Positions 36,557 through 45,412 of a DNA stretch of 64,000 bases are shown here, piece after piece. The position numbers and the translations under genes are program-made. Every line of letters begins with the position of its first letter. Position 1 is the first letter of the stretch. The stretch is taken from positions 1,860,001 to 1,924,000 of the forward strand of contig NZ_CP013420.1 in NCBI RefSeq assembly GCF_001718695.1. The letters run 5' to 3'. The notes beneath the pieces were generated by a model that worked only from the letters and a program-made list of their open reading frames with translations, ran no database searches and was not told the DNA's origin. The stretch is from Burkholderia ubonensis. Lineage in GTDB: Bacteria > Pseudomonadota > Gammaproteobacteria > Burkholderiales > Burkholderiaceae.

Positions 36557-37126
36557 TTACGCAAACGAATAAAACACGCGGAACGCAACCTTGCGCTCGG
36601 CCCAGAACTCGGCCGCTTCGCGGAACACGTCGAGCAGCGTCTCGCGGCCTTCCTTGTCGAACTTCTGCGCGATCGGCAGCCCTTCGAGCACGATCACGAA
36701 ACCCGGCTGCGCGCCCGCCTTCGCGACGAGATCGGTCAGGCAGTCGTACAGCGCATCATAGTTCTTGCCGAAATGCTTCGGAAACAGGAACGACGTCGCG
36801 ATCGTTTCCATCACTTCCTGCTTCGACTGCGCGGCGCCGCAATACGCATACAGGAAATGCTGGCCGAGCCGGCCGGCTTCGTCGGCGAGATCCTGCACGC
36901 GAAACGCGCGAATCGACTGCACGAGATTGGGTCGCACGGTCGTGAAAAGGCTCATAGGCTCCTCGTTCGATGAAAGCCCGGGGCTGGCTTCCTGCTCTGC
37001 CGGCGCGTCGCCGGCCTGCACCGCCGCGCGCAGCTGCATCACGCGCTGAAACAGATTGCCGTCGCCGGCCGCGAACAGATCCGCCGCCGACGACGCCGTG
37101 TCGTGCGTGTAGATGGAGTCGCTCAT
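36557..37126 (-). CDS. Barstar-family ribonuclease inhibitor
   Basis: This is the probable cytosolic inhibitor of the RNase encoded 16 nt upstream. The barstar fold lies in about residues 85-189: FRVQDLADEAGRLGQHFLYAYC, then FPKHFGKNYDALYDCLTDL (the helix that plugs the barnase active site) and GFVIVLEGLP. The total is 189 residues against about 90 in classical barstar. The first 57 residues keep high third-position GC and look coding. An internal ATG at 36955 (residue 58) has a much stronger ribosome site, GAGGAGCCT, and would give a 132-residue form. Confidence 0.88.
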   Translation of the reverse strand: MSDSIYTHDTASSAADLFAAGDGNLFQRVMQLRAAVQAGDAPAEQEASPGLSSNEEPMSLFTTVRPNLVQSIRAFRVQDLADEAGRLGQHFLYAYCGAAQSKQEVMETIATSFLFPKHFGKNYDALYDCLTDLVAKAGAQPGFVIVLEGLPIAQKFDKEGRETLLDVFREAAEFWAERKVAFRVFYSFA

Positions 37127-37142
37127 GCCGTTCATCCCGAAG

Positions 37143-37574
37143 TCATTCAACAATACGTTTGAAACTGTTGTAGTGGTCGTCCGTGTAATAACAGTTGTCG
37201 ACCCGGCGCAGCGGCCCGCCGCAGACGATCCGGCGCGCGCCTCGATTGCGCGCGCGCGGGGTCGGCACGGTGTACTCGTGGTAGAAGCCGCGCTTCGCCT
37301 TCGGCAGGATCCGCTCGCGGTTGCCGAACACGACGCCGTCTTTCTCGTACGGATAGGGACCGCCACCGGCAATCAGGCCGAGCGTGGTCACGGCCTCGCG
37401 CGGAAGGCGGGCGGTCGGGATCGTATCGAACCCGCCGGCGGCCACGTCGGCCGCAACGGCCTGCCGTGCGTAGGCGGCGGAAACCAGACTGCCCGTCGGC
37501 GTGCCGACGATACCCATCGCGAACATCGCGAAGACGGACGCGAGCGCGCCGTTGCGGAGCCACTTGCGTGCCAT
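37143..37574 (-). CDS. Secreted barnase-like guanyl-specific ribonuclease
   Basis: This is an N1/T1/barnase-superfamily RNase of 143 residues. A signal peptide is evident (ALASVFAMFAMGIVGTPTGSLVSAAYA, probable cleavage near residue 37). The catalytic domain has LPREAVTTLGLIAGGGPYPYEKDGVVFGNRE, then GFYHEYTVPTP with the general base E100, RGARRIV with R114/R115, and DDHYNSF with the general acid H134; all barnase-type catalytic positions are present. Cys118 and Cys128 may form a disulfide. The downstream barstar gene protects the producer before export. Confidence 0.92.
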   Translation of the reverse strand: MARKWLRNGALASVFAMFAMGIVGTPTGSLVSAAYARQAVAADVAAGGFDTIPTARLPREAVTTLGLIAGGGPYPYEKDGVVFGNRERILPKAKRGFYHEYTVPTPRARNRGARRIVCGGPLRRVDNCYYTDDHYNSFKRIVE

Positions 37575-37751
37575 GAACCAGGGTTCCCGCTGTTAAATCA
37601 AGTAGTTGACGACCAATAAAAGCGTTAGCGTAGCGCTATTGTCCGCGCGAATCAATGTTCGTTTGGGGATTGAAAGCCTGACCGGATCAGGCCCCGGGCA
37701 AATCTTACCGAAATATGGTTACTTTTATCTTACATGCGATAAAATGCCGAC

Positions 37752-37885
37752 GGCATCTCTCGCATGGCAAGACCCTGCCTCCTTGCTACGCTCGCAACCC
37801 GGAGTGGAGAGATGCTGCTGTTGCTTATGGGAAGCGCATGCGCGCCCTGCCCGGCGGCGTGCCCATTGCGGGCACGCCTCTTTTT
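37752..37885 (+). ncRNA. Candidate small RNA in the RNase-maeB gap
   Basis: The 376-bp gap 37575-37950 has no protein gene that I can support, yet contains a + strand promoter-like element (TTACTT at 37719, TAAAAT at 37740, 15-bp spacing) and an orphan + strand terminator. The predicted RNA would fold as a 9-bp stem (37753-37761 with 37807-37815) enclosing a hairpin (37767-37771 with 37782-37786) that exposes CCTGCCTC from the anti-Shine-Dalgarno-like CCTCCTT at 37778-37784. Both flanking genes are on the minus strand, so this cannot be their leader. It may belong to a known family I cannot name. Confidence 0.5.
37856..37885 (+). terminator. Orphan intrinsic terminator
   Basis: A 9-bp stem GGCGTGCCC/GGGCACGCC with a 5-nt loop is followed by TCTTTTT on the + strand only. 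It fits the end of the candidate small RNA. Confidence 0.8.
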
Positions 37886-37950
37886 GCCTTTGTTGACAAT
37901 TTCATCTGCTGTGCCGCGCCGGTTCGACCGGGCGGCACCCGCGTGTTGGC

Positions 37951-40251
37951 TCAGCGCGACGCGTTCACGTCGGCCACCAGCAGCGCGGCCATGTTGACGA
38001 TCCGGCGCACCGTCGCCGATTCGGTCAGCACGTGCACCGGCTGCGCGGCGCCGAGCAGGATCGGCCCGATCGCGATGTTGTTGCCCGCGGCCGTCTTCAG
38101 CAGGTTGTACGCGATGTTCGCGGCGTCGATGTTCGGCAGGACCAGCAGGTTCGCTTCGCCTTCCAGCGTCGATTCCGGCAGGATTTCCTTGCGCAGCGCC
38201 GCGTCGAGCGCGACGTCGCCGTGCATTTCGCCGTCGACCTTCAGGTCCGGCGCGCGTTCCTGCAGGATCGCGAGCGTATCGCGCATCTTCTGCGCGGACG
38301 GCGCGTTGCTCGTGCCGAAATTCGAGTGCGACAGCAGCGCGACCTTCGGCTCGATGCCGAAGCGGCGCACTTCCTCCGCCGCCATGATCGTGATCTCGGC
38401 GAGCTGTTCCGGGGTCGGATCGACGTTCACGTGCGTGTCGACGAGGAAGATCTGCCGGCCCGGCAGCACGAGGCCGTTCATCGCCGCGTACACGCTGCAG
38501 CCCGGGCGCTTGCCGATCACCTGGTCGATGAAGTGCAGGTGGCGGTGCGTCGTGCTGATCGTGCCGCAGATCATCCCGTCCGCTTCGCCCTTCTTCACGA
38601 GCATCGAGCCGATCAGCGTCGTGCGGCGGCGCATCTCGACGCGCGCGAGCTGCTCGCTGATGCCCTTGCGGGCCATCATCTTCGCGTAGTCCTGCCAGAA
38701 CTCGCGGTAGCGCTCGTCGTGCTCGGTGTTGACGACGGTGTAGTCGACGCCCGGCGTCAGGCGCAGGCCGTAGCGCTGGATACGGTGCTCGATCACGGCC
38801 GGACGGCCGATCAGGATCGGTTTCGCGAGCTTTTCGTCGACGACGATCTGAACGGCGCGCAGCACGCGCTCTTCCTCGCCTTCCGCGAACACGACGCGCT
38901 TCTTCTCGGCCGGCACGCTGCGCGCGAGCTGGAAGATCGGCTTCATCGTCGTGCCGCTGTGGTACACGAACTGCTGCAGGTGCTGCTTGTACGCGTCCAT
39001 GTCCTCGATCGCGCGCGTCGCGACGCCGCCGTCCATCGCGGCCTGCGCGACGGCCGGCGCAATCTTCACGATCAGGCGCGGATCGAACGGCTTCGGAATC
39101 AGGTATTCGGGGCCGAACGACAGGTCCTGGATCCCGTACGCGGTCGCGACGATGTCGCTCTGCTCCTGCTGCGCGAGCTCGGCGATCGCGTTGACGGCGG
39201 CGATCTCCATTTCACGCGTGATCGTCGTCGCGCCGACGTCGAGCGCGCCGCGGAAGATGAACGGGAAGCACAGGACGTTGTTGACCTGGTTCGGATAATC
39301 GGTGCGGCCGGTCGCGAGCACGGCGTCCGGGCGCACTTCGAGCGCGAGCTCCGGCAGGATTTCCGGCGTCGGGTTCGCGAGCGCGAGGATCAGCGGGCGC
39401 TCGGCCATCCCCTTGACCATCTCCTGCTTCAGCACGCCGGCCGCCGACAGGCCGAGGAAGATGTCCGCGCCGTCGATCACCTCGGCGAGCGTGCGCGCGT
39501 CGGTTTCGCGCGCGAAACGCTCCTTGTCCGGGTCCATCAGCTCGGTGCGGCCCTTGTAGACCACGCCGGCCAGGTCGGTCACCGTGATGTTCTCGAGCGG
39601 CAGGCCGATGTCGACCAGCAGGTCGAGACACGCGAGGGCGGCCGCACCCGCGCCGGACGCGACGAGCTTGACCTCCTTGATGTTCTTGCCGACCACCTTC
39701 AGGCCGTTCGTGACGGCCGCGGCGACGACGATCGCGGTGCCGTGCTGGTCGTCGTGGAAGACCGGGATCTTCATCCGCTTGCGGGCTTCGCGCTCGACGA
39801 TGAAGCAATCCGGCGCCTTGATGTCTTCCAGGTTGATCCCGCCGAAGGTCGGCTCGAGCGCGGCGATCACGTCGACGAGCTTGTGCGGATCGGACTCGTT
39901 CAGCTCGATGTCGAACACGTCGATGCCGGCGAACTTCTTGAACAGCACGGCCTTGCCTTCCATCACCGGCTTCGACGCGAGCGGGCCGATGTTGCCGAGG
40001 CCGAGCACCGCGGTGCCGTTCGTGACGACGCCGACCAGGTTGCTGCGCGCGGTGAAGCGGGCCGCGTTGAGCGGATTCTCGACGATCTCCTCGCACGCGA
40101 ACGCGACGCCCGGCGAATAGGCGAGCGCCAGGTCGCGCTGGTTGATCATCTGCTTGGTCGGCGCAATCGCGACCTTGCCGGGGGTCGGGAATTCGTGGTA
40201 ATCGAGGGCGGCTTCGCGGAGCTTGGCTTTGGAGGAGGCTTGCGTGGACAT
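37951..40251 (-). CDS. maeB: NADP-dependent malic enzyme (MaeB type)
   Basis: This enzyme decarboxylates malate to pyruvate with NADP. At 766 residues it is the two-domain form. The malic enzyme domain covers about residues 1-430 (YSPGVAFACEEI, NGTAVLGLGNIGPLASKPVMEGKAVLFKKFAGIDVFDIE, HDDQHGTAIVVAAA, ASGAGAAALACLDLL). A phosphotransacetylase-like C-terminal half follows (VFAEGEEERVLRAVQ, GSMLVKKGEADGMICG, LSHSNFGTSN), which in MaeB is regulatory and binds acetyl-CoA. The start MSTQASS at 40251 is divergent from thiL. Confidence 0.95.
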   Translation of the reverse strand: MSTQASSKAKLREAALDYHEFPTPGKVAIAPTKQMINQRDLALAYSPGVAFACEEIVENPLNAARFTARSNLVGVVTNGTAVLGLGNIGPLASKPVMEGKAVLFKKFAGIDVFDIELNESDPHKLVDVIAALEPTFGGINLEDIKAPDCFIVEREARKRMKIPVFHDDQHGTAIVVAAAVTNGLKVVGKNIKEVKLVASGAGAAALACLDLLVDIGLPLENITVTDLAGVVYKGRTELMDPDKERFARETDARTLAEVIDGADIFLGLSAAGVLKQEMVKGMAERPLILALANPTPEILPELALEVRPDAVLATGRTDYPNQVNNVLCFPFIFRGALDVGATTITREMEIAAVNAIAELAQQEQSDIVATAYGIQDLSFGPEYLIPKPFDPRLIVKIAPAVAQAAMDGGVATRAIEDMDAYKQHLQQFVYHSGTTMKPIFQLARSVPAEKKRVVFAEGEEERVLRAVQIVVDEKLAKPILIGRPAVIEHRIQRYGLRLTPGVDYTVVNTEHDERYREFWQDYAKMMARKGISEQLARVEMRRRTTLIGSMLVKKGEADGMICGTISTTHRHLHFIDQVIGKRPGCSVYAAMNGLVLPGRQIFLVDTHVNVDPTPEQLAEITIMAAEEVRRFGIEPKVALLSHSNFGTSNAPSAQKMRDTLAILQERAPDLKVDGEMHGDVALDAALRKEILPESTLEGEANLLVLPNIDAANIAYNLLKTAAGNNIAIGPILLGAAQPVHVLTESATVRRIVNMAALLVADVNASR

Positions 40252-40427
40252 GTGTCTCGTGGCGTGCGGATTAGAATACCTAGTCGACCATTGTAGCGCC
40301 AATCGAAGTCGCCAAAACCTCCATTCAGGTGCAACAGTCGCGACAAAATTGTACTGAACGGTGCAGGAGCGCCGCCGTTCGCCTCGTACAATGTGCCGTT
40401 CTCTCAACCGCTTCGGGTCCGTCCGCC

Positions 40428-41427
40428 GTGCCAGCCTCCCTCTCCGAGTTCTCGTTGATCGACCGCTTCTTCGCGCGCCGCGCGGCCCGGGGCGCGCGCG
40501 CCGCGACGCTCGGGATCGGCGACGATTGCGCGCTGTTCGCGCCGCGTTCCGGGAAATTGCTCGCCATTTCGACGGACATGCTGGTCGAGGGCCGCCACTT
40601 CTTCCCCGACGTCGCGCCGCACGCGCTCGGCCACAAGACGCTCGCGGTCAACCTGTCCGACCTCGCGGCGATGGGCGCCGAGCCGCGTGCGTTCACGCTC
40701 GCGTGCGCGCTGCCGCGCGCCGACGCGGCGTGGCTCGAAGCGTTCAGCGACGGGCTCTTCGCGCTCGCGGAGCGGTTCGGCTGCGAGCTGATCGGCGGCG
40801 ACACGACGAGCGGGCCGCTGAACCTGTGCGTGACCGTGTTCGGCGAAGTCGCGCCCGACGCCGCGCTGCGGCGCGACGCCGCGCGCGACGGCGACGACGT
40901 CTGGGTGTCCGGCACGCTCGGCGACGCGCGGGCCGGGCTCGGCGTCGCGCGCGGAGAATGGACGGCCGGCGCGCAGGAAGCGGCCGTGTTCCGGGCGGCG
41001 CTCGAGCGCCCCGAGCCGCGCGTCGCGCTCGGCCTCGCGCTCGCGGGCGTCGCGCACGCGGCGCTCGACCTCTCGGACGGCCTCGCCGGCGACCTGCAGC
41101 ACATCCTCGAGCGCTCGCGCGTGCGCGCGGACATCGACGCCGACGCGGTGCCGCGCTCGGCCGCGCTCGCGACGCTGCCGCCCGACGTGCAGCGCCGCTG
41201 CACGCTCGCCGGCGGCGACGACTACGAACTGTGCTTCACCGCGCCCGCCGCCGCCCGCGCGGCGGTCGAGGCGGCGGGCACCGGCGCCCGGCGTCGCGGT
41301 CACGCGAATCGGTACAATACGCGCGTTGTCCACGCAGTCGGAGCGGCCCGCGATCGCGTGGCACGACGCCGCCGGCGCGCCCCTCGCTCTCACGTTGCAC
41401 GGTTTCGACCACTTCCATGCAGACTGA
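40428..41427 (+). CDS. thiL: Thiamine-monophosphate kinase, with an apparent frameshift
   Basis: This enzyme makes thiamine diphosphate from thiamine monophosphate and ATP. The PurM-like fold shows EFSLIDRFFARR at the start, GIGDDCALFAP near residue 28, DMLVEGRHF, KTLAVNLSDLAAMGAEP, GGDTTSGPLN, ALDLSDGLAGDLQHIL near 210 and GGDDYELCFT. The frame shifts at about 41286-41292 in GCCCGG; the expected end VAVTRIGTIRAL..LHGFDHFHAD lies in another frame with TGA at 41425-41427. One surplus C explains the 3n+1 length (about 332 residues). The GTG start at 40428 has no clear ribosome site. Confidence 0.88.
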
Positions 41428-41962
41428 CCCGACGCCCCCGCGCGCCGCGGCCGACGCCGGCGCAACGCCCCACGCGCCGAGACGCGCCACCGTGCGCTTC
41501 ATGTTCTCGCATCCCGCGCACCTGCTGTCGCTCGGGTTCGGCAGCGGCCTCGCGCCGATCATGCCCGGCACGTTCGGCACGCTGTTCGGCTGGCTGACGT
41601 TCGTCGCGTTCAGCCGCTACCTGACGGTGCCCGAATGGTGGGGGCTGATCGCGGCCGGCTTCGTCGCCGGCGTCTGGCTCACCGGCTTCACCGCGAAGAA
41701 GCTGGGCAACGCCGACCCGGGCCCGGTCGTCTGGGACGAGATCGTCGCGATCTGGATCGTGATGCTGTTCGTCACGCCGGCGACGTTCATCGGCCAACTC
41801 TGGGCCTTCGTCGTGTTCCGCTGCTTCGACATGCTCAAGCCGCCGCCGATCCGCTACCTCGAACGCCGGATGAAGGGCGGCCTCGGCATCATGGCCGACG
41901 ACCTGATCGCCGCGTTCATGTCGCTGCTCGTGATCGCGCTGTGGCGGTCCTTCGCCGGCTGA
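41417..41962 (+). CDS. pgpA: Phosphatidylglycerophosphatase A
   Basis: This membrane enzyme dephosphorylates phosphatidylglycerophosphate to phosphatidylglycerol (181 residues). PgpA motifs are GFGSGLAPIMPGTFGTLFGW near residue 45, DPGPVVWDEIVAIWIVML with the acidic pair, FRCFDMLKPPPIRYLERRMKGGLGIMADDLIAA near 140. Its ATG lies inside the 3' end of thiL (11-nt overlap in the restored frame), and thiL-pgpA adjacency is common. Confidence 0.94.
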   Translation: MQTDPTPPRAAADAGATPHAPRRATVRFMFSHPAHLLSLGFGSGLAPIMPGTFGTLFGWLTFVAFSRYLTVPEWWGLIAAGFVAGVWLTGFTAKKLGNADPGPVVWDEIVAIWIVMLFVTPATFIGQLWAFVVFRCFDMLKPPPIRYLERRMKGGLGIMADDLIAAFMSLLVIALWRSFAG

Positions 41963-41992
41963 CCTTTCCGACTCCTGCCTCTCCCCTTTCGC

Positions 41993-42493
41993 ATGCCAAC
42001 CGATTCCGTCGTCCATCAGCTTGCGATCCGCGCAGGCAACAAGCTGCGCGACGAGCACCTGCTGCTCGCGACCGCCGAATCCTGCACCGGCGGGATGATC
42101 GCCGCGGCGATCACCGACATCTCCGGCAGCAGCCAGTGGTTCGAGCGCGGCTTCGTCACCTATTCGAATCAGGCCAAGAGCGAGATGATCGGCGTGCCGC
42201 CCGAGCTGATCGACAAGCACGGCGCCGTCAGCGAGCCGGTCGCGCGCGCGATGGCCGAAGGCGCGCTGCGCAACAGCCGCGCGCAGGTGTCGCTCGCGGT
42301 GACCGGCATCGCCGGGCCCGCGGGCGGCAGCGAGAAGAAGCCGGTCGGCACCGTGTCGTTCGCGTGGAGCAACCGGCTGCATACCGACGCCGAGACGCAG
42401 GTGTTCAAGGGAGATCGCGAGCAGATCCGCACGCAGGCCGCCGCGCATGCGCTGCGCGGGCTGCTGAAGCTGCTCGAAGAGCGCGAGGGCTGA
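41993..42493 (+). CDS. pncC: Nicotinamide-nucleotide amidohydrolase (CinA C-terminal type)
   Basis: This enzyme deamidates NMN to nicotinate mononucleotide in pyridine nucleotide recycling (166 residues, a stand-alone CinA domain). LLATAESCTGGMIAAAITDISGSS carries the catalytic serine and the glycine-rich loop near residue 30; VTYSNQAKSEMIGV, GAVSEPVA and AVTGIAGPAGGSEKKPVGTV follow. It is third in thiL-pgpA-pncC. Confidence 0.94.
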   Translation: MPTDSVVHQLAIRAGNKLRDEHLLLATAESCTGGMIAAAITDISGSSQWFERGFVTYSNQAKSEMIGVPPELIDKHGAVSEPVARAMAEGALRNSRAQVSLAVTGIAGPAGGSEKKPVGTVSFAWSNRLHTDAETQVFKGDREQIRTQAAAHALRGLLKLLEEREG

Positions 42494-42500
42494 CGCGCCG

Positions 42501-42519
42501 GCGGCCCGGTGCGGGCCGC
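42501..42519. terminator. Hairpin between pncC and pyrF
   Basis: A perfect 8-bp G/C stem (42501-42508 with 42512-42519) with a 3-nt loop separates convergent genes. There is no T-run, so its termination role is uncertain. Confidence 0.4.
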
Positions 42520-42571
42520 ACGAGATGGGTGTGGGTCGCGGAAACGAGCCGCGATCGGCGGCCCGCCCCGC

Positions 42572-43429
42572 TCAACGATGCGCGTTGATCGCGTCGCGGG
42601 TCTTCTGCGCGGCGAGCGCCGCGGCTTCGGCGAAATCCTCGTCCTTGCTCGCGTACAGGATCGCACGCGACGAGTTGATCATCATTCCGGTGCCGTCGGC
42701 CGTGCGGCCTGCGCGGACGGTCGCCTCCACGTCGCCGCCCTGCGCGCCGATGCCGGGAATCAGCAGCGGCATGTCGCCGACGATCCCGCGCACGACTTCG
42801 ATTTCGTTCGGGAACGTCGCGCCGACGACGAGGCCGAGCTGGCCGCTCTTCGCGTTCCACTTGTTCGCCGCGAGGTCGGCGACCACCTGATACAGCGGGC
42901 GGCCCGGATGGCCGGCCCCCGGATGGCCGGCCCCGTTCGTTTCCAGAAACTGCAGGTCCGAGCCGCCCGGGTTCGACGTGCGGCACAGCACGATCACGCC
43001 CTTGCCTTCGTGCTCGAAATACGGCTCGACCGAGTCGAAGCCCATGTACGGGTTCACCGTCACCGCATCCGCGCGGTAGCGCTCGAACGCTTCGCGCGCG
43101 TATTGCTCGGCGGTGCTGCCGATGTCGCCGCGCTTCGCGTCGAGGATCACCGGCAGGCCCGGATGCTGCAGGTGGATGTGCGCGATCAGCCGCTCGAGCT
43201 GGTCTTCCGCGCGGTGCGCGGCGAAGTAGGCGATCTGCGGCTTGAACGCGCTTGCGTACGGCGCGGTCGCGTCGACGATCTGCCGGCAGAATTCGAAGAT
43301 CGCGTCGGGCTGGCCGTCGAACTGCACGGGGAAGCGCGACGGCTCGGGATCGAGGCCGACGCACAGCAGCGAATTGGTGCGCTGCCACGCGGCGCGCAGC
43401 GATTCGATGAAAGTAAGCGGGGAAGACAT
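42572..43429 (-). CDS. pyrF: Orotidine 5'-phosphate decarboxylase
   Basis: This enzyme makes UMP from OMP, the last step of pyrimidine synthesis (285 residues, the longer type). [14 protein letters not shown] near residue 20, [12 protein letters not shown] near 60, [16 protein letters not shown] near 95 with the catalytic Lys and Asp, and [30 protein letters not shown] near the end are present. A 15-bp tandem duplication (42903-42917 and 42918-42932) adds a GAGHP repeat around residue 170, which I do not expect in other PyrF proteins; it keeps the frame. Confidence 0.95.
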   Translation of the reverse strand: MSSPLTFIESLRAAWQRTNSLLCVGLDPEPSRFPVQFDGQPDAIFEFCRQIVDATAPYASAFKPQIAYFAAHRAEDQLERLIAHIHLQHPGLPVILDAKRGDIGSTAEQYAREAFERYRADAVTVNPYMGFDSVEPYFEHEGKGVIVLCRTSNPGGSDLQFLETNGAGHPGAGHPGRPLYQVVADLAANKWNAKSGQLGLVVGATFPNEIEVVRGIVGDMPLLIPGIGAQGGDVEATVRAGRTADGTGMMINSSRAILYASKDEDFAEAAALAAQKTRDAINAHR

Positions 43430-43468
43430 GGCGGATACTCGCGGCTAACCGTTGGTAGACCGCCCATT

Positions 43469-44540
43469 TTACCCGCGTCGCCGGCGGCTTTCGCGCGCGG
43501 GCGCATCACCGCGTACCTCGCCGCGCACGTCGCCGCGCTCGACGGTGAACGCGAAGCGCCGCGCGAGCCGCTCGCCCGGCGCGAGCAGCGTCATCCCGTG
43601 CGCGGCCGCGCCGCCCGGCAGGTTCACCGCATTGATCGGATGATCGACCGGCTCGAAGCAGAAGAAATCCTCGCCGGGCGGCGTATAGAGCACGTAGGCA
43701 TCCGCATCGGCCGCGACGGTCAGCGTGAGCCCGCGGCGCGGCCAGCTCACCGTCGCATGGCCGCCCCAGCCGGTGAACGCATGATTCACGAGCGTCGCCG
43801 GCAGCGGATACGCGACGCCGAACTGCCACGCCGGCGGCACGTTCACGTGCCGCACCGGCAGGAAGTCGGCGCCCGACAGCCACAGCCCGCCCGCCGCGGC
43901 GGCGAGCGCGGTCGCGTCGTCGCGCACCAGGAACGGATGCACGCCGAGCCCGAACGGCAGCCGCGCGCGGCCGGCGTTCTCGATCGCCAGCGCGATCGAC
44001 AGCGTCGCGTCGTCGAGCGCGAAGGTCTGCGTCGCGCGAAACGCATAGGGCGCGCCGTCGCCCGCGATCGAGCGACAGCCGCAGCGTCGTGTCGGTTGCG
44101 GCGTCGACCTGCCAGCGCGCGAGCCAGCCGTCGCCGTGGATCGGCAGCGGCTCGTCGCGGCGGTTGCGCGGCACCGCGACGCGGCGGCCGTCGCATTCGA
44201 AGCGCGCGCCGCCGATCCGGTTCGAGTACGGCAGCAGCGGATAGCACGCGAGCTCGTTCGGATCGGTCGCAGCGTCGGGCCGTTCGCAGCGGCGGAACAC
44301 CGGCGTGAGCGCGCCGTCGTCGCGCCAGTCGAAACGCGCGATCCCGCCGCCCAGATGCGGCAGCACGTCGACCCGCAGCGCCGCATTCGACAGCGTGACG
44401 GCCGCCGTGTGCGACGCGCCGACGCCCTGCGCGAGCGCGGCGGTCTGCGGTCCGGCGCTGACCGGATGCGCGGCGGCGGCGAGCCGCGCGCGGCGCGTCT
44501 GGCTCGTGGACGACGATGCGCGCGAGGGCGTGGCAGTCAT
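43469..44540 (-). CDS. galM: Aldose 1-epimerase family protein, with an apparent frameshift
   Basis: This is a mutarotase-like protein that interconverts sugar anomers. The first part reads NAALRVDVLPHLGGGIARFDWR, then YPLLPYSNRIGGARFECDGRRVAVPRNR and PLPIHGDGWLARW. At 44064-44074 the frame shifts after LRLSLD, and the continuation GDGAPYAFRATQTFALDDATLSIALAIEN..GLGVHPFLVRDD..FEPVDHPINAVNLPGG ends at 43469. The length is 3n+1 and the restored protein is about 357 residues. AAAGGAG precedes the ATG. It closes the galactose/arabinose operon, where it would supply the anomer used by the dehydrogenase. Confidence 0.85.
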
Positions 44541-44613
44541 GTCGAACTCCTTTCCTTCGTCGATGAAACGATACGGCGCGCTCGCGCGGCGCCGTGCGAA
44601 CGCGACATCGCAA

Positions 44614-45393
44614 TCAGGCCCAGCCGCCGTCGACGATCAAGTCCTGCGCGGTGATCATCCGGCTGTCGTCGGCCGCGAGGAACAGCGCCATGCGCGCCAG
44701 ATCGGCGGGCAGCAGCTCGGCGTCGAGGCACTGGCCGGCCTTGATCGCCGCGCGGCCCGCGTCGTCGAGCCACAGCCGGCGCTGCTTGTCGGTCATCACC
44801 CAGCCCGGCACCAGCGAATTGACGCGGATGCCGAACGGGCCGAGGTCGCGCGCGAGCCCGCGCGTGAGCCCCTGCACGGCCGCCTTCGCGGTCACGTACA
44901 CCGGATAGCCGCCGTTCTTCAGCATCCAGCTGATCGAGCCGAGATTGATGATCGCGCCGCCGCCGAGCTGCTTCATGTCGTCGATCACCGCCTGCGCGGC
45001 GAAGAACTGGTGGCGCAGGTTCACCGCGATGCCCGCGTCGAACGATTCGGGCGTCACGTCGCCGATCGCGTGGCGCACGTCGTTGGCCGCGTTGTTGACG
45101 AGCACCGCAATCGCGCCGGCCTGCGCGCGGATCGCGTCGATCGTGCGGCGCAGCGCGCCGATGTCGGTGAGGTCGCATGCGGCGAACAGCGGCACATGGC
45201 GTGCGTGCGCGAGACGCGCGGCCAGCGCGTGGCCCGCCGCGGCGTCGAGATCGACGAACGCGACGCGCGCGCCCTGCTCCGCGAAGTGCTCGACGAACGC
45301 GGCGCCGATGCCGGTTGCGCCGCCGGTGATCAGCACGGTGCGGTCGGCGAGGCTCGGGTAGCGCGCATAGCGCGCGGACGTTTCGTTATGCAT
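44614..45393 (-). CDS. SDR-family sugar 1-dehydrogenase (XylB/galactose dehydrogenase-like)
   Basis: This is a 259-residue short-chain dehydrogenase. The cofactor motif is TGGATGIG near residue 25; VLVNNAANDVRH near 95 and VNLRHQFFAAQAV resemble Caulobacter xylose dehydrogenase; the catalytic Ser lies in NLGSISW and Tyr-x3-Lys in YVTAKA near 160; GQCL and DLIVDGGWA close it. I infer oxidation of D-galactose or L-arabinose to the lactone, from this similarity and from the surrounding sugar operon. I chose the ATG at 45393, with GGAG 9 nt upstream; the ATG at 45408 is possible. Confidence 0.85.
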   Translation of the reverse strand: MHNETSARYARYPSLADRTVLITGGATGIGAAFVEHFAEQGARVAFVDLDAAAGHALAARLAHARHVPLFAACDLTDIGALRRTIDAIRAQAGAIAVLVNNAANDVRHAIGDVTPESFDAGIAVNLRHQFFAAQAVIDDMKQLGGGAIINLGSISWMLKNGGYPVYVTAKAAVQGLTRGLARDLGPFGIRVNSLVPGWVMTDKQRRLWLDDAGRAAIKAGQCLDAELLPADLARMALFLAADDSRMITAQDLIVDGGWA

Positions 45394-45412
45394 GCCGGTA
45401 AGCTCCATCGGT

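Noticed and set aside
37715-38689. A 324-codon frame downstream of the RNase gene on the + strand
   Set aside because: It is antisense to maeB for most of its length. Its first part overlaps the small RNA candidate and shows no protein-like features.
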